Origin: an uncultured Oscillospiraceae bacterium
Lineage (GTDB): Bacteria > Bacillota > Clostridia > Oscillospirales > Oscillospiraceae
Assembly (NCBI GenBank): GCA_934572335.1
Contig: CAKTKU010000003.1
Span: 108,983 to 172,982 of the forward strand
Reading direction: 5' to 3'
Length of the DNA stretch: 64,000 nt
The notes under the pieces were generated by a model, which ran no database searches, was not told the origin of the DNA, and saw only the letters and a program-made list of their open reading frames with translations. Below, one piece after another: positions 15,764 to 26,880 of this stretch. The translations under genes and the position numbers were made by a program. Positions within the stretch are counted from its first letter, which is position 1. Every line of letters begins with the position of its first letter.

Positions 15764-16408
15764 TTAATCCACGCAGTAGATCGTGACAGTCTGCTGCACG
15801 CCGAAGGCTTCCACCGTGAGCCTCACGCCGCCGGCGATCGTGCCGATAATCGTGACCTGGCAGCTTTGCGTGTCGTCGCTCGGTGTGAGCTGGAGCACCG
15901 TATCATCACTGACGGACCATGTGAACTTCACGCCCTCGATCGTCAGCGGGTACGGCACGGCGGTCAGCGGTACGACCTCATTCTGGCTCAGATGCATCGT
16001 GAACTCAGTGACCGTGTTCTCATAGTTCTTGATATCTATCTTCTCCAGCGACGGGGTCGGGGTCGGCGGCGCTGTGGGCGCGGCTTCAATGTTGGGGACA
16101 TTGCTCGTCACCGCGACCGGCGGCGTGACCTTCGTCTCCACCTGATCTGCGCCGTTAAGGCTCGTCGACACCATGACTATGACCGCAAGGATAACTGCTA
16201 CAACCAATATCAAACCGAAAATCATTTGCCATTTTGTGTTTGTCTCCGCCCGCTCGTAGGAGGCAGTGCCTCTGACTGTCCCAGGAGTCGTGCCGGGCGT
16301 TCTGGAGCTCTGCGTAACTCTGCGCGTGCCGCAGTTCGGGCAGCGGCTGCGCATTGACGAAAACGTCTCCCCGCACCGGCGGCATTTAACTTCAGGAATC
16401 ATGCCCAT
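15764..16408 (-). CDS. Zinc-ribbon membrane protein with Ig-like extracellular domain
   Basis: 214 residues. An N-terminal zinc ribbon (CRRC...CPNC, residues 9-26) is followed by a Ser/Thr/Gly linker, a membrane helix (about 61-82), a Pro/Thr-rich stalk, and a C-terminal beta-rich domain resembling bacterial Ig-like (BIG2) folds (FTWSVSDDTVLQL...GVRLTVEAFG). Cytoplasmic ribbon and external domain suggest an envelope-associated role, unknown in detail. ATG at 16408 has GAGGA 8 nt upstream. The MITE copy 2 lies 105 bp upstream. Confidence 0.7.
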   Translation of the reverse strand: MGMIPEVKCRRCGETFSSMRSRCPNCGTRRVTQSSRTPGTTPGTVRGTASYERAETNTKWQMIFGLILVVAVILAVIVMVSTSLNGADQVETKVTPPVAVTSNVPNIEAAPTAPPTPTPSLEKIDIKNYENTVTEFTMHLSQNEVVPLTAVPYPLTIEGVKFTWSVSDDTVLQLTPSDDTQSCQVTIIGTIAGGVRLTVEAFGVQQTVTIYCVD

Positions 16409-16513
16409 TTACAAGTTCCTCCTCATTCTATGTAACCACTCCCATCGGTCTTTCAGAGCAGCGCCGAAGCACACATCTCTCCGGCATATTCCGCTCCTCT
16501 CATACTGACAGGT

Positions 16514-16869
16514 TACCCTCGATTGACAAGGACACACACGGTTTTGACGGGCAGAAAAGCGCCCATACATCCTCAAAGACCTTGCAAATACACAAAGTAT
16601 TCCCAGCGGCCTTTTCGTCGTCTGACCGCTTTTCTGCCACGGCAAAACTGCTTTGCACCTGACAGCGATGGATTTTCGTGTGATTTTTGGTTTTTGAGGC
16701 AAAGAACACAACCTGTCTCTGTACTCCGAGCAAAGCCCAGCAAAGCGGGTTTGCGAGGAAAGAGGAAGAAGGAGCGAGCATAATGGAGTTTTCACCGAAG
16801 GGCGGAAACGAAATGGCGCGAGCTTCTTCTGACGTTGTCGGGCGTATGTGCTCTTGTCAACCGAGGGTA
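16514..16869. mobile_element. MITE-like element, copy 2
   Basis: 356 bp, about 95 % identical to 8139-8493, with the same TACCCTCG...CGAGGGTA ends and TA flanks, same orientation. Roughly 17 substitutions and one indel separate the copies. It lies upstream of a minus-strand gene, as copy 1 does. Confidence 0.8.
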
Positions 16870-17157
16870 ATAGAATCGCTTATAAATAATACATCTTATT
16901 GTGCTTTTCGTCAAGTCTTGCGGTACACTTTTGGGCAAATTGGGGCAATTTTTCGCCTATTATTCCCCACTATGCCCCCAATTTTCGCTTGTTCCGCGTC
17001 AACAGGGCGGGTATTATTGTGCATTTTTCCGTATCGCCCGCCACCGCGCCGTGTCCTCCGCACGCGCACAGACGGCGCAGAGCCGCGAAGTGCTTATTGA
17101 AAAAAACGGTTCCGGATGGTAAAATAACCGAAAGAACTCATGAACGGAGCTTTGAAC
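16870..17157. other. Intergenic region between MITE copy 2 and P-loop gene
   Basis: No gene is supported. An AAATTGGGG / CCCCAATTT inverted repeat lies around 16938-16990; no clear promoter consensus was found for the gene at 17158. Confidence 0.4.
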
Positions 17158-18264
17158 ATGTCAAAAAACATAGTCCGCATCGTGCTCACAGGCGGTCCCG
17201 CCGCCGGCAAAACAACACTCATCAGCCGCATACTCAAGGAGTTCAAGACAGAGGACGGCTGGCGCGTGATAATCGTCCCGGAAACGTCGACGGAGCTTAT
17301 TTCCGGCTTTGGGATAAAGCCGTTCGGCAACTGCGTGACAATGGAGGATTTTCAGTATTTCGTCATCTCCGATCAGCTGCACAAGGAAAAGCTCGCCCTC
17401 GGCGCAGCGGAGATCGTGCCGGAGGAGAACGTGCTCATCATATACGACCGCGCCGTGCTCGACGACAAGGCGTATGTCAGCGACGAGCAGTTCGCCCTCA
17501 CGCTCTCGCACTTCGGCAAAACCGAGGATGAGATACTGCGCGGCTATGACGCGGTGCTGCATCTTGTGAGCTGTGCCAAGGGGGCGGAGTTCGCCTATAA
17601 CTTCGGCAACGTGGCGCGCTATGAAGACGTCGACACCGCGCGGCAGATGGATGAGCGCACACTGCGCGCGTGGAGCCGCCACCCGAATCTGCACATCATT
17701 GACAACTCCGTTGATTTTGACGACAAGCTCAACCGCGCGATGAGCGCCGTCTTCTCCCTCGTCGGGCAGCCCGCGCCGCAGGCGGAAAAGCGCAAGTACC
17801 TCATCTCCATGCCCGACACCGCGATGCTCACGGATAAGCTCGGCGCCGCGGCGGTGGACATGATGCAGACATACCTCACGCCGTCCAAGCCCAACGTTGA
17901 GCGCCGCATACGCCAGCAGCGCAGCGGCAGCGAATATCTCTATTTCTACACCGAGAAGCGCATCGGCGAGGACGGGCAGCGCTGGGTGACGGAGCGCCCC
18001 ATCTCCGAAAAGGAGTACGTCGCCTACCTAATGGAGGGCGACGTGAGTCTGCACAGCGTGCGCAAGACGAAGTACCGCTTCAACCTCAACGGGCAGCGTA
18101 TGGAGATCGACGTTTACCCCTTCTCCAATGAGAAGGCCGTGATGTTCATCTACGGCTCGCCGTCCGAGCCCGCCGCCATCCCCGACGGCATCAATATACT
18201 CCGCGAGGTCACAGGCGCGCCGGAGTATAAAAACCGCCGGCTCGCCAAAACGCAGACGCTGTGA
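17158..18264 (+). CDS. P-loop NTPase with C-terminal CYTH-like domain
   Basis: 368 residues. Residues 5-190 form an AAA_28/NadR-type kinase-like P-loop domain with Walker A GGPAAGKTT (12-20) and an aspartate-containing LIIYDRAVLDD block. Residues about 225-360 read as a CYTH-like fold with alternating charged strands (VERRIRQQR, YFYTEKR, KTKYRFNL, RMEIDVYPF). The same architecture is known in the fly protein Ttd14; bacterial members are uncharacterised. ATG at 17158 has CGGAGC at 8-nt spacing, preferred over ATG at 17140. Monocistronic with a strong terminator. Confidence 0.75.
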   Translation: MSKNIVRIVLTGGPAAGKTTLISRILKEFKTEDGWRVIIVPETSTELISGFGIKPFGNCVTMEDFQYFVISDQLHKEKLALGAAEIVPEENVLIIYDRAVLDDKAYVSDEQFALTLSHFGKTEDEILRGYDAVLHLVSCAKGAEFAYNFGNVARYEDVDTARQMDERTLRAWSRHPNLHIIDNSVDFDDKLNRAMSAVFSLVGQPAPQAEKRKYLISMPDTAMLTDKLGAAAVDMMQTYLTPSKPNVERRIRQQRSGSEYLYFYTEKRIGEDGQRWVTERPISEKEYVAYLMEGDVSLHSVRKTKYRFNLNGQRMEIDVYPFSNEKAVMFIYGSPSEPAAIPDGINILREVTGAPEYKNRRLAKTQTL

Positions 18265-18286
18265 TATGATGATAAACTGATACATA

Positions 18287-18327
18287 AATACCGCCTCCGG
18301 CAGTTCTTCGCTGCCGGAGGCGGTATT
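18287..18327. terminator. Bidirectional intrinsic terminator
   Basis: Perfect 17-bp stem (18287-18303 / 18311-18327) between convergent genes. Confidence 0.85.
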
Positions 18328-18337
18328 GGTTTTACTG

Positions 18338-20356
18338 TTATGCGCCGAATAATTTCTCGCCCACGCGGTGTATGCCCCAGCGGAGATAGGCGAGCTTATC
18401 GCGTATCTCGTTGAGTTTTACATTGCAGTAGTTTTGCGAAATCTGGTCAAAGTTGTTGATCAGATTTTGAAACATCGCTTTCTGCGCTGTGAGGTTCCAT
18501 CTCTGTTCGAGCAAGTACTTATCCGCCCTCATCGCATACGGCAGCTCATCACTGCCGCTGTTGCGGAAAACCGCGGTGTCGGAGTTTACGCCGTCCGTCA
18601 CAGTGACCTTGCAGCTTTTCCCGACAGGACACTCCACAACGATATTCTCCCCGTCGATGTACGCGCGGCAGCCGTCATCCCCCGTGCAGCTTATTTCATA
18701 CCCGCCCAGTGCCGGGGAACAGCCGTAGGCATAGAGCGAGAAGCACTCCGTCCCGGATGGGTCGATGTAGTAGTCATACACAAAATCGCTGTCGCGGTTC
18801 ATGATCTTCACAAAGCTCACCCCGGCGTCGAAAGCGCCGGAATAGGCCTCTATCTCGGTCAGACCCGGCTCATCGCCCTCATACTCGGTGATGCTCACCG
18901 TGAAGGAGCGCACATTGTCCTCCTCCGTCTCTATCACCGTCTCAGTGCCAAGTGCGTAGAGCGCGCCGGTATTCACCGTGTCGCCGTTATCAAAGCTGAT
19001 GACCGCATCGAGGATGTTGCTCTCCGGGCTGGGGTCGTCATAGAGCTTTATGCGCCGTATGGTCTGCGGCTCGTCAAACGTGACCTTTATGGTTTTTTCA
19101 CTGTCGCCGGGCGCGCTGTGCCATATGCCGGTGACGTTATTGGCCGCGTCGAGCACATTTGAAGTGTCGCCGAGCATGAAATCCGTGAGTACGGCGGCAT
19201 CGCCGGACGAGGCTGTCACCTGCGCGGCATAGCAAAGAGAAGTCGTCTCCCGCCGCCAGAACACCTTGTCGCCGTTTATTATCTGCCCTGCTCTTTCCGC
19301 TTCATCCTGTGACCGATGCTCAAGCGCCGCTGCGAACAGCCGCGACGACATCAACGCGCGCGACAGTGACCCAGCCGACACCGGCATACGCACGCGCTCG
19401 CTCCATGCATATATTCCGGACGCGAAAAAACGCAGTCCTCCGCTCGGCGCTAACGTCGATTTTATGTTGAGCTGATAAAAATCCCCCGGCGCATAGTAAG
19501 CCGTGCTGTACGCGAAGCCCTTGTACACGAGCGGTTTATAGTTGTCAACGGTGCTCAGTATCTCACCCACGGCTCTGTCGAACATCAGCGCTGTAAGCTG
19601 GTGATCCTGATGGAAATCACAGTCCACGCCGTAGATAACGTCGGGGCGGTGCTCCAGAATAACATCACGTATATCCTCAAGCACGTTCTGCCGCGTATAC
19701 GCCCGCCCCTCGCGGAACAGCGGATGTCCGTCATATGTGTAGGTATACGAATATCCCGCTCTTGAAGTGAGCTGCTTGTCCGTATTATAGAGTGCCGTGC
19801 CATTTTTGTCCGTACAGGCATCGCCGTAGCCGAGGAAAATTATATGCTCCTCATCCACGCCGAGCACCGCGAGCGCGTCTATCGCCTCTTTCAGGCGCTG
19901 CTCCGCCGGAACGCGGTAGTCCCCGTTCGTGACATAGACGACATATACCTCGCTGCCGTAGCGGATATACTCCTCTATCACGCCCCCGGCGAGGTTGATC
20001 TCATCGTCCTGATGCGGCACGACGAGCATCACCTTTTTCCCGGCATACAGCGCTTGCTTGCCGTTATCGGCCTCGCTGTATTTCGCCAGGTGCACAGAGA
20101 CTGCCGTTATGACCGCGAACGCCGCCAACGCCGCGGCAGACAGCGCCCATATGCCTATGCACACCCTGCGGACAGTCCGCATGGAGCGCCGCGACGCGAT
20201 CAGCGCGGCGATAAGACCTGCGAGGAACACCCATTTCAGCGCCTGCTGCGGCACGCTGAACTGCGCAAAAGCGCCCACGATCACTGTCAGCAGGCAAACT
20301 CCTGCCGCCGCGAGCAGCGACTGTAATATTCCTCTCCTCTTCCTACGGCTCTCCAT
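18338..20356 (-). CDS. Membrane-bound PIG-L/LmbE-family deacetylase
   Basis: 672 residues. Three N-terminal membrane helices (about 12-32, 42-55, 66-90) lead to an extracytoplasmic PIG-L domain with zinc motif PHQDDE (114-119) and the distal HQDH (249-252), which deacetylates N-acetylglucosaminyl compounds. The region after about 390 looks like a discoidin/F5-8C-type carbohydrate-binding beta-sandwich (VTGIWHSA...TIKVTFDEPQTIRRIKLYDD), followed by an Ig-like and a helical tail. A surface enzyme acting on a cell-wall or exogenous amino-sugar polymer is inferred. ATG at 20356 follows GGGAG. Confidence 0.75.
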   Translation of the reverse strand: MESRRKRRGILQSLLAAAGVCLLTVIVGAFAQFSVPQQALKWVFLAGLIAALIASRRSMRTVRRVCIGIWALSAAALAAFAVITAVSVHLAKYSEADNGKQALYAGKKVMLVVPHQDDEINLAGGVIEEYIRYGSEVYVVYVTNGDYRVPAEQRLKEAIDALAVLGVDEEHIIFLGYGDACTDKNGTALYNTDKQLTSRAGYSYTYTYDGHPLFREGRAYTRQNVLEDIRDVILEHRPDVIYGVDCDFHQDHQLTALMFDRAVGEILSTVDNYKPLVYKGFAYSTAYYAPGDFYQLNIKSTLAPSGGLRFFASGIYAWSERVRMPVSAGSLSRALMSSRLFAAALEHRSQDEAERAGQIINGDKVFWRRETTSLCYAAQVTASSGDAAVLTDFMLGDTSNVLDAANNVTGIWHSAPGDSEKTIKVTFDEPQTIRRIKLYDDPSPESNILDAVISFDNGDTVNTGALYALGTETVIETEEDNVRSFTVSITEYEGDEPGLTEIEAYSGAFDAGVSFVKIMNRDSDFVYDYYIDPSGTECFSLYAYGCSPALGGYEISCTGDDGCRAYIDGENIVVECPVGKSCKVTVTDGVNSDTAVFRNSGSDELPYAMRADKYLLEQRWNLTAQKAMFQNLINNFDQISQNYCNVKLNEIRDKLAYLRWGIHRVGEKLFGA

Positions 20357-20401
20357 ACCGGACACTCCCATCATCCAGCAGATTTTCGCGGGGCAGCGGT
20401 G

Positions 20402-22798
<2,397 letters not shown>

Positions 22799-22964
22799 GT
22801 ACTCACACATCCCTGTTTTTATACTTGTATTATAATAGTCTATCCGCATTCGCTTTTCAAGAGTGAATGCGACTTCCCGCCGTATTGATTTACCCCTCTT
22901 GGTATGGTATAATTTTTCGGTATTTTTCTGCATCGCAAACCAATCCAAAGCCGGAGGACATTTC

Positions 22965-24029
22965 ATGTCAGCTATTTTGTGGACTGTTATCCGCGTTCTG
23001 GCGCTGGGCAGCGCGCTGGTGCTGCTGCCGCTGGGCGTGGGATATGTTTTCTTTCACCGGGGGGAGTTTGACCGCGGCTTCATCTACCTTTTCGGCGTGT
23101 GCGCCGCGCTCGCGCTCTTTGAGGTGGTGTACCTGCCGTTTTTCGTGATAGGGCGGACGCTGTCGGTCATGACGGCGGTATACTTCGTGCTCATCACGGC
23201 GGCGGCGCTGCTGGGCTTCTTTCTCAACTCCAAGCACCCAAAGCCCCCTGTGGAGCGCAAGGCGCTCTCCAAGCGGGAGAAGATATTCCTCCTCGCCGCC
23301 GTGCTTGTCGCGGCGTGGCAGATCGCGCGCACGACGTTCGGTGCGGGCACATGGAATATTGACGACGCATGGTATCTCGGTCTCGCCAACACCGCGCTCT
23401 ACACTGACGACATCATGCGCACCGACCCCACAACGGGCTTCCCCTTCAACTACTTTGAGCATATGGGCGAATATCTGACCTATGTGTTCTCGCCGTGGCC
23501 GCTCTTCTGGGCGATGTTCGCGCGGTTGTTCTCGCTGACGGTGCTGGTGCTCATGCGCACGGTGCTGCCCGGCTTTCTCATCGTGCTCTTTTACTATGTC
23601 GTCTATCGCCTCGCGCTCTTTTTCTTCAAGGGCGAGCGCGAAAGGGCGCTGTTCGCCCTCGCCGGGCTCAGCGTATTTTACGAGCTGTGCGCCGTGGCGA
23701 TGAACCTGCGCTACACGTGGATGATCTGCTACCCGTGGATGGGCAAGGCCTTCGGGCCGAGCATCATCTGCCCACTCGCGCTCTACTTCTTCCTCCTAAC
23801 TGAAAATGAGCCCGACGCGCACCGCCGCCGCTGGCTGTGGATCGGGATATTTCTCGCCAACGCCGCGGGGTGCATGGTCGCGTCGAGCAGCGCGGAGGTC
23901 TCGCTGATGCTGCTGGGCTGCTGGGGACTGGTGTACGTGATACGCACGCGCGACTGGGGCGCGATATGGAAGCTCGCGCTCAGCGTCACGCCGAGCCTCG
24001 CTCTCATGGGCGCGCACTTCATGCTGTGA
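22965..24029 (+). CDS. Polytopic membrane protein (DUF6077-like), N-terminal part
   Basis: 354 residues, roughly ten hydrophobic segments, with a periplasmic-type loop WNIDDAWYLGLANTALYTDD typical of GT-C-like or DUF6077 proteins. ATG at 22965 has GGAGGA upstream. The frame ends at a TGA (24027-24029) that is in the same frame as the next ORF (24045) with only five codons between, so these two may be a single ~616-residue gene broken by one nonsense codon, or two coupled subunits. Confidence 0.65.
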   Translation: MSAILWTVIRVLALGSALVLLPLGVGYVFFHRGEFDRGFIYLFGVCAALALFEVVYLPFFVIGRTLSVMTAVYFVLITAAALLGFFLNSKHPKPPVERKALSKREKIFLLAAVLVAAWQIARTTFGAGTWNIDDAWYLGLANTALYTDDIMRTDPTTGFPFNYFEHMGEYLTYVFSPWPLFWAMFARLFSLTVLVLMRTVLPGFLIVLFYYVVYRLALFFFKGERERALFALAGLSVFYELCAVAMNLRYTWMICYPWMGKAFGPSIICPLALYFFLLTENEPDAHRRRWLWIGIFLANAAGCMVASSSAEVSLMLLGCWGLVYVIRTRDWGAIWKLALSVTPSLALMGAHFML

Positions 24030-24044
24030 GAGGGGGAAGAGATC

Positions 24045-24815
24045 ATGCTTGAAAGTCTTAAGGTCATAGTTGAGGAGACCGCCTCGGTCTACCGCCTCGG
24101 CACGCTCGACGGGCGGCTGTTCATCCCGTTCGTCATCTGCTGCATATACCTGCTGCTCTCCCCGGCGGAGGAGGACAGGCGCGCGCGCGAATACTTTGTC
24201 TACCCTTCGCTCGTGCTGTGCGTTTTCATCTTCAACCCCGTCTTCATACACTACATGATAAAATTCATGCTCGACCCGGAGCGCGTAGTGCGCATATTCT
24301 GGCCGCTGCCTATCGGCGGCGTGATAGTGTACTGCGTTATCCGCGCGTTTTACGCGCTGCGCGCCAAGTGGAAGCGCGCGGTGCTGCTCATCGCGGCGGT
24401 GCTGACGCTGCTGCTCGTCTCCGACGGCAACCACGCGGGCATCTCGTTTTCGCGCGCGGAGAACCCCGAAAAGCTCATCAAGGGTGCGAAAGAGGTCTGC
24501 GACACCATCTATAACATCGCGGGCGAGCGCGAGAAGCGCGTGCTTGTGCCGAAAAACCTCTTCTTCTGGATCCGCGAGTACGACCCGTTCATCCTCACGC
24601 CGTACCAGCACAAGGCGGAGTTCATGTATGACGACGACGGCGCGCTCGACTACGACACGACCGGCGAAAAGGCGCGCGAGGAGGAGTGCGAGTTCATCGT
24701 CATCCCCAACGTCAACGAGGAGCTGTGCACGCTGGAAAGCTACGGCTACACGCTCGCCGCTGCCGTCCCCGGCGCGGACTGCACATATTATATATATTGG
24801 TATAATGGGCAATAA
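24045..24815 (+). CDS. Membrane protein, C-terminal part or partner of the preceding protein
   Basis: 256 residues: an N-terminal soluble stretch, three or four membrane helices (about 27-125), then a soluble alpha/beta C-terminal domain (KRVLVPKNLFFWIREY...EFIVIPNVNEELCTLESYGY), reminiscent of the tails of GT-C/DUF6077 proteins. A ribosome binding site (AGGGGGAAGAG) precedes ATG 24045, so independent translation is possible. In frame with the upstream gene. Function unknown. Confidence 0.6.
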   Translation: MLESLKVIVEETASVYRLGTLDGRLFIPFVICCIYLLLSPAEEDRRAREYFVYPSLVLCVFIFNPVFIHYMIKFMLDPERVVRIFWPLPIGGVIVYCVIRAFYALRAKWKRAVLLIAAVLTLLLVSDGNHAGISFSRAENPEKLIKGAKEVCDTIYNIAGEREKRVLVPKNLFFWIREYDPFILTPYQHKAEFMYDDDGALDYDTTGEKAREEECEFIVIPNVNEELCTLESYGYTLAAAVPGADCTYYIYWYNGQ

Positions 24816-24824
24816 GCGCGAAAA

Positions 24825-24870
24825 CCCGGTACCGTTATGGAGAAGCCTCCATAGCGGTACCGGGTCATTT
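24825..24870 (+). terminator. Intrinsic terminator
   Basis: 18-bp stem (24825-24842 / 24847-24864) followed by a T-rich run. Confidence 0.85.
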
Positions 24871-24884
24871 TTTATTCTGCTGTC

Positions 24885-25910
24885 TTAGTTTTTCCCCGAC
24901 GGGGACGGTGAGGGGGACGCGGCGGCGGTGTCTGCCGTCTGCGCGTCCGCGGTATCGGTGCCGGGCAGCTCCAGCGCAAGGTAGCTGTCGACTATGTCGA
25001 GCACGGTCTCGTCCTTGAGTATCATGGATATCTCAATACGGCGGTTGGAGGCGCGCCCGGCGTCGGTGGAGTTATCTGCGACGGGGCGCGTCGCGCCGTA
25101 GCCCGCGGCGCAGAAATACTGCGCGTATGCGTCAAGCGCGCCGTTCTGCGCGGTGAGCATATAGCTCAGAACGGAGTTTGCCCTGTCGGTGGAGAGCACG
25201 CGGTTCTCCGCCGCCGTGCCGGTGCTGTCGGTATGCCCGGAGATGACGATGCTGTCGACATACTTGGCGTTCTCCGGGTCGGAGAGGAACGCCGTGAACA
25301 CCTGCGACAGCTGGTTGAGCACCGCCTCGCTCCCCGGCTTTATCTGCGAGGAGCCGAGGTCGAAGAACACGCCCTCGCTGAGGATGATGTTGCCGTTGTC
25401 GCCGATGGAGACCTTGGACGCATCGCCCATTACGGACACGATGCTGTCGCGTATCTGCTCAAGTATCGAAAGGCGCAGCACCGCGATGGTCTGCATCTGC
25501 GAGCGCATGGCGGTCAGCTCCGCGTCGGCGGAGGACATATAATCCTTCTGCTTTGCGATGAGCGCCTGCTGCGCGGTTATCTCGTCCTCCTTCGCGGATA
25601 TCTCCTGCTCGCGTTCGGTGAGCGTGAGCTTCGCCGCGTCAAGGTCGAGCGTGATGGAGGCAAGCTCCCGCTCCGCATCCTTGACCTGCGTCTGCGTCAG
25701 CTCAAGCTGGCTCTGCGTGTCGGCAAGCACCTCCTGCGTGCTTTGCAGGTCGTTGCCGGTGATAAGATTCTGGATATACGCCACGAGCATGAGGAAAAAG
25801 AGGATCAGCGCAAGGGAGGACATCATGTCGGCGTATGACGGCCAGAAGCCCTGCTCGCCCTGATTGGAGGCGACAAGGGCATCGGTGCGCGATGCTGAAT
25901 GTCGTCTCAT
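24885..25910 (-). CDS. MotB/OmpA-like envelope protein
   Basis: 341 residues: N-terminal membrane helix (about 28-48), long coiled coil (about 55-150), then an OmpA/MotB peptidoglycan-binding domain (about 165-305) with ISGHTDSTG and NRVLSTDRANSVLSYM. The C-terminal tail is Ala/Ser/Pro-rich. It overlaps the MotA-like gene by 4 bp (ATGA). In flagellar and TolQR/ExbBD systems such pairs form proton-driven complexes anchored to the wall; no flagellar genes are nearby, so a non-flagellar motor or envelope complex is likelier. Confidence 0.8.
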   Translation of the reverse strand: MRRHSASRTDALVASNQGEQGFWPSYADMMSSLALILFFLMLVAYIQNLITGNDLQSTQEVLADTQSQLELTQTQVKDAERELASITLDLDAAKLTLTEREQEISAKEDEITAQQALIAKQKDYMSSADAELTAMRSQMQTIAVLRLSILEQIRDSIVSVMGDASKVSIGDNGNIILSEGVFFDLGSSQIKPGSEAVLNQLSQVFTAFLSDPENAKYVDSIVISGHTDSTGTAAENRVLSTDRANSVLSYMLTAQNGALDAYAQYFCAAGYGATRPVADNSTDAGRASNRRIEISMILKDETVLDIVDSYLALELPGTDTADAQTADTAAASPSPSPSGKN

Positions 25911-26821
25911 TGCCTGCCGCCTTTCTCAATGCCGCGGTTGAGCGCGCGCAGAGCCGTGACAAAGTCGCGGATGGCAACGTCCATGCGCTCCACCGTGCCC
26001 TGTAGACTGTAATTGAACTCCGAAAAATCGCGCACGCCGTCGTTGAAGCTGCCCACGGTCTTGTTGAACGCGCCGAGATAGGTGCGCCCGGTGTCCATGG
26101 TCTTGCTCAGCTCGTCGCTCGCCGATTGAAGCGTGCGGTCCATGCTGTTGGCGGCGGCGTTCATCGCGTCGATCATCTGGTGCACGAGCGCGGCGTCGTC
26201 CTTCGCGGCGGCTGTGGTGAGCGTGGGCGAGACTGTGTGGTCGAGCCATAGCTCTATCTGCGTCTCCATGCGCTGGCGCAGCGTCTCCGGGTTGAAAACG
26301 GAGCGCAGCAGCGTCAGCAGTATCGAGCACGCCACGCCCACGAGCGACGTATAGAACGCCACGCCCATGCCGGACAGCGCGCTCATCAGCCCGCCGCCGA
26401 CGCTGTCGAGCACGCTGAGCCACTCGGAGGTATTGCTGTAGCTGATAAGCTCGGTGAGCGAGGCGACGGAATGGCTCAGGCCGAGGAACGTGCCGAAGAG
26501 GCCGAGCGTGACGAAAAGCGACACGGCGTTATTCAAAAACCGCTCGCAGAAAAGCGCGCCGGACAGCTTCACGGCGACCGCGTTGGAGATTATCGCAGGG
26601 GTGTTCACATCCACGCCGTAGCGCTTGTACGCCGCAGCGTATTCGTTCGTCACCGCGCGCAAAAATTCGTTGCCGGACGTCTGGTTGTCGGACACGAGTC
26701 CGATGAGCCGCCGGTAGCGCGCACACACGGTGAAAAGCAGTATCACCGACACGGCGAAAAGCACGGCGATGATGAAAATGACGATCACGCCCGATACGGG
26801 CACGGAGCTGAGCTTGCTCAT
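25907..26821 (-). CDS. MotA/TolQ/ExbB-like membrane channel protein
   Basis: 304 residues with three membrane segments (about 8-32, 92-118, 150-178). The conserved stretch VTLGLFGTFLGLSHSVASL and the later GMGVAFYTSLVGVACSILLTLL match MotA/TolQ/ExbB proton-channel proteins. The C-terminal ~110 residues form a helical cytoplasmic tail. Operon with the MotB-like gene. Shorter than ZorA of Zorya defence and lacking its long tail. Confidence 0.8.
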   Translation of the reverse strand: MSKLSSVPVSGVIVIFIIAVLFAVSVILLFTVCARYRRLIGLVSDNQTSGNEFLRAVTNEYAAAYKRYGVDVNTPAIISNAVAVKLSGALFCERFLNNAVSLFVTLGLFGTFLGLSHSVASLTELISYSNTSEWLSVLDSVGGGLMSALSGMGVAFYTSLVGVACSILLTLLRSVFNPETLRQRMETQIELWLDHTVSPTLTTAAAKDDAALVHQMIDAMNAAANSMDRTLQSASDELSKTMDTGRTYLGAFNKTVGSFNDGVRDFSEFNYSLQGTVERMDVAIRDFVTALRALNRGIEKGGRQ

Positions 26822-26880
26822 TGGCAGAACCTCCTCTGTTTTTGTCTGTTTTTTGTTGGCATCTGTTCAACAAACTATGT

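Noticed and set aside
16409..16795. 128-residue minus-strand frame in MITE copy 2
   Set aside because: Lies inside the repeat; no purifying selection between copies and no ribosome binding site.
24885..26821. Zorya-type ZorA/ZorB defence pair
   Set aside because: The MotA-like protein is too short and lacks the long ZorA tail, and no ZorC, ZorD or ZorE gene is adjacent.
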